From JAFIFT01 sp020051095 (lineage in GTDB: Bacteria; Pseudomonadota; Gammaproteobacteria; Legionellales; Legionellaceae): a stretch of DNA of 64,000 nucleotides. A program made the position numbers and the translations under genes. Position 1 is the first letter of the stretch. Each line of letters opens with the position of its first letter. The notes beneath the pieces were generated by a model that was not told where the DNA came from, made no database searches, and saw only the letters and a list, made by a program, of their open reading frames with translations. Positions 54,403-63,383 of this stretch are shown piece after piece. The stretch lies in the NCBI RefSeq assembly GCF_964199965.1, contig NZ_CAXMZT010000001.1, positions 62,001 through 126,000 of the forward strand. Direction: 5' to 3'.

Positions 54403-56263
54403 GTTGTTTCTTGGATTCAAAGTAAGCATCGATGACTTTACGAGCAATATTGGGTGCAATATGATCATTCTCTAACACGACTGCTACCGCAATTTCAGGC
54501 GATTCAGCAGGAACAAATGCAATAAATAACGAATGATCCCTCAATCGCTCGGGTATCTCAGTATATTTTTTTCGATCGTATTTTTTGGCGCTGTGTACTT
54601 GCGCAGTACCCGTTTTCGCTGCAATCGAATAGGGTACATTTTTTCCATAACGGTAACCAGTACCGTCCGGGCTGGTAATGACTCTGGTCATGGATTCACT
54701 AATAAACGTCCAATTGTTTTTATCACCGACATCAACAGGGTATTCCTCTAAGGGACTAATGTCTAATGAAACGTTTTGACCCAGGTTGCTCACAGATTTT
54801 AGTACATGAGGGCGATAGTGCCTGCCTTTTGAGCCTAAGGCTGCAGAAGCTCTCGCTAATTGCAAGGGTGTGCTAAGCATAAATCCTTGCCCAATACTGG
54901 TTATAATGGTATCCCCACCATACCACGGTTTATGTTTTGTTTCGCGCTTCCAACGAGCAGTAGGTAATATGCCGCCTAATTCGTCAGGCAAATCGATGTG
55001 AGTTAGCTGTCCAAACCCAAATTGCGATAACATCGCTTCAATTCCTGAGATCCCTAATCGCTCACCGAGCTGATAAAAAAAGGTATCACAAGATACCCTT
55101 ATCGCTTTGGATAAGTCAACCATACCATGGCCAAACTTTTTCCAATCTCGATAAACGTGGCTCGCTCCACGAATTTGATACCAACCTTTATCAAAAATTC
55201 TTGTTTGACTTGTCACAATACCACTCTCTAGCCCAGCTAACGCAATATAGGGTTTGATGGTTGACGCGGGAGGGTAGAGTCCTCGAATAGCTCGATTAAA
55301 TAATGGCTTATCCGGATCATTGAGCAAATCTTGGTAATTAGCTTGTGAAATGCCATTGACAAATAAATTACTATCAAATGATGGCGTGCTCGCCAATGCA
55401 AGAATTTCGCCATTGTGAGTGTCAATGACAACCACTGCACCTCGCTTATTATTTAATGCATAATGTGCAGCAAGTTGAATGTTAATATCGAGCGACAATG
55501 TTAATTTGTCACCAGAAAGAGGGGGCCGTTCATCAATTGTCTTTAGTATTCTGCCGCTGACATCTGCTTCAACTTGTCGATACCCTATTCGACCATGTAA
55601 TAACGGTTCGTAGAATTTTTCAATGCCTGTTTTGCCAATAAAATTGGTGGCACGGTAATTTTGATTATCGACAATAGCCAGTTCTTTTGTATTAATCCTA
55701 CCGACGAAGCCAACGACATGTGAAGTTGCCTGGCTATAAGGGTAACTGCGCATTAAACGCGCTTTAATCAAAACGCCTGGAAATTTGAATTGATTAACAG
55801 CAAAGCGGGCCACTTCATCTTCATTCAATTTCAGTTTAAAAGGTGTTGGCAAAAACGATCGGCTAGCTAATCGGCTTTTGTTAAAGGTTTCGATGTCTTC
55901 ATCGGTGATAGATGGCAATAAGTGTTTAAGCCGTTCCAGTGTTTTAGGTAAGTTTTTTATACGTTCTGGTATGATTTCTAATGAATAAACGGGGATGTTA
56001 TCTGCTAAAACCACCCCATTTCGATCCGTAATAATTCCTCTTGGCGGAGCGATAGGAATGGTATTTAACTGGTTTTTGAGTGAAAGCAGTTGGTAGCGCC
56101 CATGTTGTGACAATTGCAGATAGGCTAGTCGAATTAACAAAATTGCAGCAAAGCAGAAAACCAGCGCATACAAAATAAATAGACGATTACTTTGCTGGGG
56201 CTGATTATTTGTGTGATGAGGATAATCTGAATAAGTCACATTGACGCCACTGTTTTTTAACAA
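54380..56263 (-). CDS. mrdA: Penicillin-binding protein 2
   Basis: PBP2 crosslinks peptidoglycan during elongation. The 627-residue protein has one N-terminal helix (residues about 28-50), the pedestal domain (IAPPRGIITDRNGVVLADN) and the transpeptidase domain with STIK (Ser334-Lys337), SCD in IRVSCDTFFYQLG, and KTGTAQVHS. The start is not certain: a TTG at 56263 directly follows the rlmH stop (TAG TTG), and a GTG at 56239 would shorten it by 8 residues; neither has a good ribosome site, so reinitiation after rlmH is likely. Confidence 0.95.
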   Translation of the reverse strand: MLKNSGVNVTYSDYPHHTNNQPQQSNRLFILYALVFCFAAILLIRLAYLQLSQHGRYQLLSLKNQLNTIPIAPPRGIITDRNGVVLADNIPVYSLEIIPERIKNLPKTLERLKHLLPSITDEDIETFNKSRLASRSFLPTPFKLKLNEDEVARFAVNQFKFPGVLIKARLMRSYPYSQATSHVVGFVGRINTKELAIVDNQNYRATNFIGKTGIEKFYEPLLHGRIGYRQVEADVSGRILKTIDERPPLSGDKLTLSLDINIQLAAHYALNNKRGAVVVIDTHNGEILALASTPSFDSNLFVNGISQANYQDLLNDPDKPLFNRAIRGLYPPASTIKPYIALAGLESGIVTSQTRIFDKGWYQIRGASHVYRDWKKFGHGMVDLSKAIRVSCDTFFYQLGERLGISGIEAMLSQFGFGQLTHIDLPDELGGILPTARWKRETKHKPWYGGDTIITSIGQGFMLSTPLQLARASAALGSKGRHYRPHVLKSVSNLGQNVSLDISPLEEYPVDVGDKNNWTFISESMTRVITSPDGTGYRYGKNVPYSIAAKTGTAQVHSAKKYDRKKYTEIPERLRDHSLFIAFVPAESPEIAVAVVLENDHIAPNIARKVIDAYFESKKQHEKSKHT

Positions 56264-56734
56264 CTACTTATGATAAGGGTGATCGCTTAGGATTGTCCAG
56301 CTACGATATAGCGATTCGAATAAAACAATACGAGCAATCGGGTGTGGCAGTGTTAAGTTCGATAATGACCAGTTTTCATGAACTAAATCCATTACCGGGT
56401 TTGGTATCCCTTCAGGCCCTCCGATTAGAAGACACCAATGGGGTTTTGTTTGTTGAAGCTGACAAACCCGCGCCGCCAATTGTTCGCTTGTCATGGCGGT
56501 CCCATTAATATCCAGAGCAATCACATAGGAACCATTGGGAATGTGTTTAATCATGTTTTCAGCTTCTTTGTCTTGAATTGTTTTGAAGCTATGAACTTTA
56601 CCCCGCTTTTGCAATGGAATTTCAATTAATTGAACCTGGCAGAATTCTTTTAATCGTTTGCTAAAGATAGTAACTGCCTCATTGACCCAGTTGGGCATTT
56701 TATTACCAAGACAAATAATTGTTAGCTTAACCAT
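56264..56734 (-). CDS. rlmH: 23S rRNA pseudouridine1915 N3-methyltransferase
   Basis: RlmH (YbeA) methylates pseudouridine 1915 of 23S rRNA. The 156-residue SPOUT protein matches the family length from ATG 56734 (MVKLTIICLGNKMPNWV). Motifs are LIEIPLQKRGK, YVIALDINGTAMTSEQLA, CLLIGGPEGIP and SLSNLTLPHPIARIVLFESLYRSW. AAGAGG lies close to the start. It overlaps rsfS by 8 nt. Confidence 0.96.
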   Translation of the reverse strand: MVKLTIICLGNKMPNWVNEAVTIFSKRLKEFCQVQLIEIPLQKRGKVHSFKTIQDKEAENMIKHIPNGSYVIALDINGTAMTSEQLAARVCQLQQTKPHWCLLIGGPEGIPNPVMDLVHENWSLSNLTLPHPIARIVLFESLYRSWTILSDHPYHK

Positions 56735-57071
56735 GATCCTCTTGAGGGCGTGCTTTTTGCCATAATTCTTCGAGATTATAGTATGCACGGTGATCGGGAT
56801 GCATGATATGGACAATGATGTCATTGTAATCAATGAGTGCCCATTCTCCGCGATCGATACCTTCTTTGCTTATTGGTTGGAAACCAGCATGTTTTAATTT
56901 TTCCACTAATATTTCCGCAGTAGATTTCACATGCCTTGTTGATCGACCTGAGCATATCACCATACAATTGGTAACAGAAGTTTTATCTGAAACATCAATA
57001 ACGTCGATTTGATTGGCCTTTGCTTCTTCGAGTTCATGAATAATTCTTTCGAGTAATGTTTTTTGGGTCAT
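56727..57071 (-). CDS. rsfS: Ribosomal silencing factor RsfS
   Basis: RsfS (YbeB) binds L14 of the 50S subunit and blocks joining with the 30S when nutrients are low. The 114-residue protein has VIDVSDKTSVTNCMVICSGRSTRHVKSTAEIL and the end DRGEWALIDYNDIIVHIMHP. It leads the rsfS-rlmH-mrdA-mrdB unit; nadD, which usually precedes it, is replaced by the POT transporter upstream on the same strand, 81 bp away. Confidence 0.95.
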   Translation of the reverse strand: MTQKTLLERIIHELEEAKANQIDVIDVSDKTSVTNCMVICSGRSTRHVKSTAEILVEKLKHAGFQPISKEGIDRGEWALIDYNDIIVHIMHPDHRAYYNLEELWQKARPQEDHG

Positions 57072-57152
57072 AGAGTGAGTTTGTTTAAAAAAGTCGTATA
57101 TTCTAACAGGAACATTGCGTGCTTTAAAGACTATTGCGGGTATTTTAGTTGA

Positions 57153-58610
57153 TTAAATTTCCGATGAGTCCATCGCTAAAATGATCTTATTGATAAGCCT
57201 AAAAAAGATAAAGCTAAATACTGTGGCGATAAACATGATAAACGATAATAAATTAAAGCTATCAAGATAATGCATTTTAACTATCATTAAAGGGCTGTTT
57301 GGATGATAATTTACCGCAGTGAATGTGGCTAAGATTCCTGATAAATACCCGCCTAACCCCAGGGATACAAAGAATATGCCCATCATTGTGCTCACATGGG
57401 ATTTGCTTGCCAACGTAGTTATAGCCGCTAAGCCAACAGGCGATAACAGCAACTCAGCGATTGAGATGAGTAGGTAAGCAGGAATAATGAGCAGAGGTTG
57501 AATTTTGTCAATACTCATAACGGAGCGATAACAGACCCAGGTAATAAATAAATACGCTAAACTCATGCAGATCATTGCGAGAAAGAATTTCACATTCGTG
57601 CGTTTAGCGACTTCCTGGACGGATAATTTTCGTCGATTTCTGGTTAATATTAACCCAAAAAATAGCATTCCCACACTTTGGATACTGACATAATAGGGGG
57701 GAGGGAATTGTACGCCAAATACATCGGGCATAACCACTCGCTCAATAAACAACGTAAGCGAGGTGAACATTTGAAAATAAAACGCCCAAAATAGAATTGA
57801 AATACAACACAGGCAACAAATTATCATTGTCAACTTTGCCTGATGTTTGCTATCTGTGCGAATGGATTGAATGAGATAGGCAATTGATCCTAAAAAAATA
57901 ATAGCAAATGTTGAGGCAGCAAATGTTGGGGTACTTAATATAAACCAAAAAATCACACCTGACAGCGCTAGAAGCACGAAAGCGTAAAATCCATTGATTA
58001 ATTCGAATGGTTGTTGTAGGCGATTTCGAATTTTAAATATCTGACAACCAACTACAAACAAGATCAAGGCAAAAACCATGCCTATCGCCCCACTAATAAA
58101 TGCAGCAGACCAATTAAAGTACCATGTTAAAATACTCGGTAAGGTTGTACCTAAAATAATACCGGTTGTGATACCCATATAAAAGAGGGTAAATCCCCGT
58201 TCTCGATAGGGAGAATCAACATCATATTCATTGCCGAGCATGGCGGATATATTGGGCTTGATTAAACCCGTACCAATCGCAATACAAGCAAGTGAAATGG
58301 GTAACGAATGCGTATCATGTGACATCGAGAGTAATAAATAGCTCCCGCATAGAAAAATGCTGCCTACAATCACCGCATATTTTTGACCAATTAATCGGTC
58401 TGCTATCCACCCACCAATCACAGGAGATAAATAAGTTAGCGCAGTAAACGTGCCAACCAAATTATAGATGCGATCATCGGGCCATGAAAAAAACTGGGTG
58501 AGATACAATGCTAGAAGGGATTGTACTGCATAAAAACCATACCTTTCCCAGAGCTCAGTACCACAAAATATAATCAGCGATCGGGGATGTTTGGTTGTGG
58601 ATTTTGACAT
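57153..58610 (-). CDS. POT/PTR-family proton-dependent oligopeptide transporter
   Basis: A 485-residue major facilitator of the peptide transporter family, importing di- or tripeptides with protons. The ExxER motif is in IIFCGTELWERYGFYAVQSLL, followed by the family's GGWIADRLIGQKYAVIVGS and, in helix 5, RERGFTLFYMGITTGIILG. It has 12-14 helices. The ATG at 58610 follows ACAGG; a TTG seven codons upstream is not preferred. Peptide uptake suits an organism living on amino acids, in keeping with hut and prp nearby. Confidence 0.9.
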   Translation of the reverse strand: MSKSTTKHPRSLIIFCGTELWERYGFYAVQSLLALYLTQFFSWPDDRIYNLVGTFTALTYLSPVIGGWIADRLIGQKYAVIVGSIFLCGSYLLLSMSHDTHSLPISLACIAIGTGLIKPNISAMLGNEYDVDSPYRERGFTLFYMGITTGIILGTTLPSILTWYFNWSAAFISGAIGMVFALILFVVGCQIFKIRNRLQQPFELINGFYAFVLLALSGVIFWFILSTPTFAASTFAIIFLGSIAYLIQSIRTDSKHQAKLTMIICCLCCISILFWAFYFQMFTSLTLFIERVVMPDVFGVQFPPPYYVSIQSVGMLFFGLILTRNRRKLSVQEVAKRTNVKFFLAMICMSLAYLFITWVCYRSVMSIDKIQPLLIIPAYLLISIAELLLSPVGLAAITTLASKSHVSTMMGIFFVSLGLGGYLSGILATFTAVNYHPNSPLMIVKMHYLDSFNLLSFIMFIATVFSFIFFRLINKIILAMDSSEI

Positions 58611-58699
58611 AAACCTGTCTATAGAAAGCAATTGATGGCCATTATTATATCATTTTAACGGTTGAAAATGAAATAATTATGGAATGAGAGCGTGCCCTA

Positions 58700-58725
58700 G
58701 CATTTTAAACATTCTTGGGTATAAT
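58700..58725. repeat. TATACCC-family terminus overlapping the hutU -10 region
   Basis: GCATTTTAAACATTCTTGGGTATA (58700-58723) agrees in 18 of 24 places with the right terminus of the element at 39340. Its GGGTATA end runs into TATAAT (58720-58725), a good -10 hexamer 33 bp before the hutU start. No matching inverted end is present, so it is a relic that may now serve as promoter. Confidence 0.4.
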
Positions 58726-58757
58726 TAACCGAAATCAATATGGACAAGGATTAAGCT

Positions 58758-60398
58758 GTGATTAAAGCACGAACAGGTAGTGATCGCGTTGCGAGTTGTT
58801 GGCAAACAGAAGCAGCAATACGCATGCTTTGTAATAATTTAAATCCTGAAGTCGCAGAAAACCCAGATGAACTAATTGTGTATGGCGGACTTGGCAAGGC
58901 AGCTAGAAATCAAGCGTGTTTGAAAAAAATATTAGATGTCCTTGAATCATTAACGCCTACTCAAACATTGCTTGTTCAGTCGGGTAAACCGGTTGGCGTT
59001 TTTGAGACACATCAAGACGCCCCTCGCGTACTCATCGCTAATTCAAATCTTGTTCCTCATTGGGCAAACTGGGAGCATTTTCATCAATTAGATAAAGCTG
59101 GGTTAATGATGTACGGCCAGATGACTGCCGGAAGTTGGATTTATATCGGTTCCCAAGGGATTGTGCAGGGGACATATGAAACTTTTATGGCTTGTGCAAC
59201 AAAATATTATCAAGGCAGCTGGGAAGGGCGATGGATTTTAACGGGTGGGTTAGGTGGCATGGGTGGGGCTCAACCGCTTGCTGCTGTCATGGCTGGTGCA
59301 TCGATGCTGGCTGTTGAATGTGATCCACAACGTATCCAAAAACGCCTAGATACAGGTTATTTGGACTACAAAGTTGATTCCTTATCCGAAGCTTATGCGC
59401 TCATCCAAAGCGCTTGTGAAAAGAAAAAACCAATTTCCGTTGGCTTATTGGGCAATGCTGCTGACGTCTATCAACAGCTTCTCGACCAAAAGATTATACC
59501 GGATGCGGTCACCGATCAAACGTCTGCTCATGACCCGCTGAATGGTTATATCCCTCAAGGGTATACTATGGAAAAGGCGGCTATTCTACGCGTTAAAGAG
59601 CCGAACCAATATATCACCCTTGCCCGTCAATCGATGGCAAACCAAGTAAAAGCCATGTTAGCCTTTCAAAAAATGGGTATACCCGTGTTTGATTATGGAA
59701 ATAATATTAGACAGGAAGCGTTTAATCATGGCGTTAAAAACGCCTTTGATATTCCAGGGTTTGTACTTGAATTTATCCGCCCCTTGTTTTGTGAAGGCAT
59801 CGGCCCTTTTCGCTGGGTTGCTTTATCGGGCGAAGCGGATGACATTTTTGCCACGGATGCAAAAGTTAAAGAGCTCATTCCGGATGATGTCCACCTCCAT
59901 CAATGGTTGGATAAAGCAAAAGAGAAAATCCAGTTTCAAGGACTGCCATCGCGAATATGCTGGCTTGGATTGGAACATCGAGCAACAATCGGTGTTGCCT
60001 TTAATGACATGGTGCGGCGTGGCGAGTTAAAAGCGCCTATTGTCATAGGACGAGACCACCTTGATTCGGGCTCAGTGGCAAGCCCAAATCGAGAAACCGA
60101 GGGCATGAAAGATGGCTCGGATGCTGTCTCAGATTGGCCATTGTTGAATGCACTATTAAATTGCGCTAGTGGTGCAACATGGGTGAGCATCCACCATGGC
60201 GGTGGTGTAGGCATGGGCTATTCTCAGCATGCTGGTATGGTCATTGTTGCAGATGGCACACCTGAAGCGGAACAAAGGTTAAAACGCGTTTTGCATCATG
60301 ATCCAGCTACTGGTGTGATGCGACATGCAGATGCGGGGTATGACTTGGCAATTAATTGCGCCAAAAAGAATAAACTATGGTTACCTATGATTGATTAG
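58758..60398 (+). CDS. hutU: Urocanate hydratase
   Basis: HutU hydrates urocanate to imidazolonepropionate with tightly bound NAD. The 546-residue protein starts with GTG after AAGGA at 7 nt and has GGLGKAARNQACL, the NAD-binding TGGLGGMGGAQPLAAVMAGA, DQTSAHDPLNGYIPQGY, FDYGNNIRQEA and WVSIHHGGGVGMGYSQHAGM. hutH follows after 11 nt. hutI and hutG, needed to reach glutamate, are not in the window. Confidence 0.97.
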   Translation: MIKARTGSDRVASCWQTEAAIRMLCNNLNPEVAENPDELIVYGGLGKAARNQACLKKILDVLESLTPTQTLLVQSGKPVGVFETHQDAPRVLIANSNLVPHWANWEHFHQLDKAGLMMYGQMTAGSWIYIGSQGIVQGTYETFMACATKYYQGSWEGRWILTGGLGGMGGAQPLAAVMAGASMLAVECDPQRIQKRLDTGYLDYKVDSLSEAYALIQSACEKKKPISVGLLGNAADVYQQLLDQKIIPDAVTDQTSAHDPLNGYIPQGYTMEKAAILRVKEPNQYITLARQSMANQVKAMLAFQKMGIPVFDYGNNIRQEAFNHGVKNAFDIPGFVLEFIRPLFCEGIGPFRWVALSGEADDIFATDAKVKELIPDDVHLHQWLDKAKEKIQFQGLPSRICWLGLEHRATIGVAFNDMVRRGELKAPIVIGRDHLDSGSVASPNRETEGMKDGSDAVSDWPLLNALLNCASGATWVSIHHGGGVGMGYSQHAGMVIVADGTPEAEQRLKRVLHHDPATGVMRHADAGYDLAINCAKKNKLWLPMID

Positions 60399-60409
60399 GA
60401 GTTTTTGCC

Positions 60410-61930
60410 ATGTCCAAAATATTTTATCTTAAGCCTGGGCATTTAAGTTGGGATGAATGCAACTATTTAGTTGATAACGAGACAATTCAGATAGCATTGG
60501 AGCCTTCCGCTGTTGCTGACATCAATTTATCCAGGGCTGTTGTTGAAAAGATCGTTGCTAAAAAGCAGGTGGTCTATGGGATTAATACCGGTCTGGGGTT
60601 ATTAGCAAATCGCATTATATCCGAAGAAAAGTTGCACACATTACAATACCATGCTTTGGTTTCCCATGCTTGCGGCATTGGTCCTGCACTCTCTAAGCGT
60701 ATAACACGGATGATCTTATTATTGAAAATCAATAGCTTATCTATGGGATATTCGGGTGTGCGAGTTGAGCTAATAGAGCGGCTTATATTCTTTTATAACA
60801 GCCAACTTTTGCCGATTATTCCTGAAAAGGGATCTGTTGGCGCCTCGGGTGATCTAGTGCCCTTAGCACATATGTCGCTGCCATTAATCGGTGAAGGTTA
60901 CTTTAATTACAAGAATGATGTGCTGACTGCTGTTGATGGGCTTAATAAATTTGGTTTGGCTCCATTAACATTAGAGCCAAAAGAGGGGTTGGCGCTCGTG
61001 AATGGCTTACAAGTTTCCCAAGCGATTGCTTTAAATGCGTTATGGCAAACGGAAGTGGTGTTTCATGCGGCAATTCTTGCTGGTAGCTTAACGACAGAAG
61101 CCATGTCCGCATGTTTAGTTCCATTTGATGACAGAATTCAGCAGGTCAAGGGGCATGCGGCGCAAATTCAAGTAGCAACATTGTTTCGCCAAATTTTTCA
61201 GGGTAGCCAAGTCAATCGAGATCAGGCGAGTTTAAACAAACCCGTACAAAACCCATATTCAATACGATGTCAACCACAAGTCATGGGCGCGATATTACAC
61301 CAAATAAATTGGGTGAAAGAAACATTAACAGTGGAAATGAATAGCGTATCGGATAATCCCTTAGTGTTTGCAAAAGATGAAGATATCATATCGGGTGGAA
61401 ACTTTCATGGTGAAATGATAGCGATGATGGCTGATAATTTAGCTTTGTCGATTGCAGAAATCGGTTCTTTATCCGAAAGAAGAATTGCATTACTAATTGA
61501 TGAGAAATTCAGTGGACTGCCTGCTTTTTTAGTAAAAGATAATGGATTAAACTCTGGGTTTATGATGCCACAAGTGACTGCGGCCGCCTGTGCAAGTGAT
61601 AATAAGGCCCTTGCTCATCCCCATGTGGTCGATAGTATACCCACTTCAGCGAATCAAGAAGATCATGTTTCGATGGCGACCTCAGCTGCTCTTCGACTCA
61701 GCTCGATGATTGATAATACCGCTACTATTGTGGCGATTGAATTAATATCTGCAGCACAAGGTGCAGATTTTCTTAATGTTGATAAACTGGCACCAGTAAC
61801 ACAAAAACTGCATCAGTTAATTCGTAGCAAAGTAAAGTTTTATGATGTTGACCGAGTTCACGCGCCGGATATTGCAATTATTAAAGAGTCAGTTCTTGCC
61901 GGAGAGTATGCTAATATTGTTCAACATTAA
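60410..61930 (+). CDS. hutH: Histidine ammonia-lyase
   Basis: HutH removes ammonia from histidine to make urocanate. The 506-residue protein has the MIO-forming Ala-Ser-Gly at 145-147 in GSVGASGDLVPLAHM, YGINTGLG, the catalytic tyrosine segment NQEDHVSMATSAA and GSLSERRIALLID. The ATG follows AGGAG. It is cotranscribed with hutU, in which the order (hutU then hutH) means the second enzyme of the route comes first. Confidence 0.97.
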   Translation: MSKIFYLKPGHLSWDECNYLVDNETIQIALEPSAVADINLSRAVVEKIVAKKQVVYGINTGLGLLANRIISEEKLHTLQYHALVSHACGIGPALSKRITRMILLLKINSLSMGYSGVRVELIERLIFFYNSQLLPIIPEKGSVGASGDLVPLAHMSLPLIGEGYFNYKNDVLTAVDGLNKFGLAPLTLEPKEGLALVNGLQVSQAIALNALWQTEVVFHAAILAGSLTTEAMSACLVPFDDRIQQVKGHAAQIQVATLFRQIFQGSQVNRDQASLNKPVQNPYSIRCQPQVMGAILHQINWVKETLTVEMNSVSDNPLVFAKDEDIISGGNFHGEMIAMMADNLALSIAEIGSLSERRIALLIDEKFSGLPAFLVKDNGLNSGFMMPQVTAAACASDNKALAHPHVVDSIPTSANQEDHVSMATSAALRLSSMIDNTATIVAIELISAAQGADFLNVDKLAPVTQKLHQLIRSKVKFYDVDRVHAPDIAIIKESVLAGEYANIVQH

Positions 61931-61970
61931 AATTAGCGATTGGGAAAAAATCGAACATTAGGAATTTCAT

Positions 61971-63383
61971 ATGGATTGTGAACAATTAGCACAGCGGTTT
62001 GAACTGACAGTAAAAACCTGGCGTCAGCAAGGTGATTTGCCTTTGTCAACTCGACAGGACTATTTGCGTAGGTTAGCTGATTTACTCCAAGAGCATGCCG
62101 AGGATATCTCGGCTGCAATAAACAGTGATTTTTTACATCGGTCAACGAAAGAAACATATTTCCTTGAGTTATTCCCCACACTCAAAGCGATAAAATATTG
62201 CTTAAAAAATATGAAAAAGTGGGCAAAACCGAGACGAAAAAAGGTATCTTACCTGTTTCAACCCGCCAAGGCTTATGTCCAGCCCCAAGCTTTGGGTGTC
62301 GTTGGCGTCATATCACCTTGGAATTATCCTCTTTATTTATCATTAGTGCCAGCTGCATATGCATTGGCAGCTGGGAACCGTGTTATGATTAAGTTTTCTG
62401 AATTGACACCGAAAACAGGCGAGTTGATAGCCTCACTCATTGAAAAAACTTTTCCAAAAGAAGATGTCTGTTTGATTAATGGCGATGTTACATTAGGAAA
62501 ACGTTTTGCAAGTCTACCCTTTGGTCATTTAATATTCACAGGATCAACGACGGTGGGTAGACAAGTAATGCGTGCTGCAAGTGAGAATTTAACACCGGTC
62601 ACCTTAGAGCTGGGGGGGAAGTCGCCTGCATTAATATCAACCTCCTGTCCCGATCATTATCTTCATCGCCTATTAATGGGTAAATGCTTTAATGCGGGTC
62701 AAACATGCATCGCCCCTGATTATGTTCTAATGCCCACTAGCGCTACTAATCGATTTGAGCAGTTAGTGCGGGAATTTATTGATAAACGTTACCCCAATAT
62801 GCCCAACAATGATCATTATAGTAGTATTATATCGCCATCGCATTTTCAACGATTAATTCGATTATTAGAGGATGCTAAGATAAAAGGTGCCACGGTTATT
62901 TGTTTGGGTGACATAAACAATGAGTTGAGGAAGATGCCCTTAACGTTAGTGTTGAATCCTTCTGATGATATGATATTGATGCAGGAAGAAATTTTTGGGC
63001 CCATCTTGCCGGTGATTGGCTATGAAACATTTGATCAAGCTGTTTCTTATGTTGATAAGCACCGCAACCCACTTGCTTTGTATTATTTTGGTAAAAATAA
63101 GGCTGAAATTGAATTAGTTAGCAAGCGACAACTGAGTGGTGCCCTAACGATTAATGACACTATCATGCATATTGCTGTGGATGACCTGCCGTTTGGCGGG
63201 GTTGGTGAAAGCGGCATGGGCTGTTATCATGGCCAAGAAGGGTTTGATCGTTTTAGTATGTTGAAACCCATATTTATACAGAGAAATCTCGCGCCTGCTT
63301 CCTGGCTTTATCCGCCATATGGTAAACTAATGCGTCTATTTCTCAAGTGGATTGGACGTTTAAAATTCAAGGACAAAGCATGA
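61971..63383 (+). CDS. Aldehyde dehydrogenase, coniferyl-aldehyde-dehydrogenase-like
   Basis: The 470-residue NAD(P)-dependent enzyme has the family marks GVISPWNYPLYLSLVPAAYA, FTGSTTVGRQVM, the general-base Glu in VTLELGGKSPAL, the nucleophile Cys in NAGQTCIAPDYVLMP and EEIFGPILPVIGY. The end (AVDDLPFGGVGESGMGCYHG, then a hydrophobic RLFLKWIGRLKF) resembles the class III/CALDH group, which handles long or aromatic aldehydes. The ATG follows AGGA at 6 nt, 40 nt after hutH. It overlaps the SDR gene by 4 nt, so the pair may act on the same lipid-derived substrates. Confidence 0.9.
   Translation: MDCEQLAQRFELTVKTWRQQGDLPLSTRQDYLRRLADLLQEHAEDISAAINSDFLHRSTKETYFLELFPTLKAIKYCLKNMKKWAKPRRKKVSYLFQPAKAYVQPQALGVVGVISPWNYPLYLSLVPAAYALAAGNRVMIKFSELTPKTGELIASLIEKTFPKEDVCLINGDVTLGKRFASLPFGHLIFTGSTTVGRQVMRAASENLTPVTLELGGKSPALISTSCPDHYLHRLLMGKCFNAGQTCIAPDYVLMPTSATNRFEQLVREFIDKRYPNMPNNDHYSSIISPSHFQRLIRLLEDAKIKGATVICLGDINNELRKMPLTLVLNPSDDMILMQEEIFGPILPVIGYETFDQAVSYVDKHRNPLALYYFGKNKAEIELVSKRQLSGALTINDTIMHIAVDDLPFGGVGESGMGCYHGQEGFDRFSMLKPIFIQRNLAPASWLYPPYGKLMRLFLKWIGRLKFKDKA

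Noticed and set aside
59689..60030. 113-codon frame inside hutU
   Set aside because: Out-of-frame shadow of a strongly conserved enzyme.
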